From Flavobacteriia bacterium (GTDB taxonomy: Bacteria > Bacteroidota > Bacteroidia > Flavobacteriales > Flavobacteriaceae), in the NCBI GenBank assembly GCA_011330545.1, contig DRQI01000069.1, positions 1 through 5,523 of the forward strand: DNA of 5,523 nucleotides. The letters run 5' to 3'. The position numbers and the translations under genes are program-made. The notes beneath the pieces are model-generated. The model saw nothing but the letters and a program-made list of their open reading frames with translations. It was not told where the DNA came from and did not search any database. Shown here piece after piece: positions 5,505-5,523 of this stretch (the stretch's first letter is position 1; every line of letters starts with the position of its first letter).

Positions 5505-5523
5505 CGTTAAAGATATAAAAACG

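Overview
The window looks like a chromosomal segment of a Bacteroidota bacterium, most likely a member of the Flavobacteriia. The DNA is AT-rich, start codons lack clear Shine-Dalgarno sequences, several starts are preceded by the Bacteroidota -7 promoter element TANNTTTG, and the gene families (S66 peptidase next to YraN, a periplasmic TlpA-like thioredoxin protein with a long N-terminal part) are typical of that group. No RNA gene, insertion sequence, CRISPR array or phage gene is visible.

Layout: (1) 1-219, the C-terminal end of an S66-family LD-carboxypeptidase, open at the left edge. (2) 316-675, a complete YraN (UPF0102) gene on the same strand, separated from the peptidase by 96 bases that carry a degenerate copy of what looks like a dispersed intergenic repeat. 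(3) 713-2062 on the minus strand, a secreted TlpA-like thioredoxin-fold protein convergent with yraN. (4) 2063-2150, a compact divergent promoter region. (5) 2151-2954, a classical short-chain dehydrogenase/reductase (SDR). (6) 3028-4236, an acyl-CoA dehydrogenase of the ACAD10/ACAD11-like type. (7) 4392-5462, an aminoglycoside-phosphotransferase-fold kinase of the type fused to the dehydrogenase in animal ACAD10/ACAD11. (8) A near-perfect hairpin at 5473-5504, just after the kinase stop.

The most interesting part is 2151-5462. An SDR, an ACAD10/11-like dehydrogenase and an ACAD10/11-like kinase lie in a row on one strand. Family knowledge (mammalian ACAD10/11; the Pseudomonas putida levulinate enzymes LvaA, LvaC and LvaD) suggests a 4-hydroxyacyl-CoA route: an oxo group is reduced to a hydroxyl (SDR), the hydroxyl is phosphorylated (kinase), and phosphate is eliminated so that the acyl chain can enter beta-oxidation (dehydrogenase). 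The sequence supports the enzyme families and their adjacency. The substrate, and the SDR's part in the route, are inference. The other genes are ordinary housekeeping or envelope functions: peptidoglycan peptide trimming, a nuclease-fold protein of unclear role, and periplasmic thiol redox.
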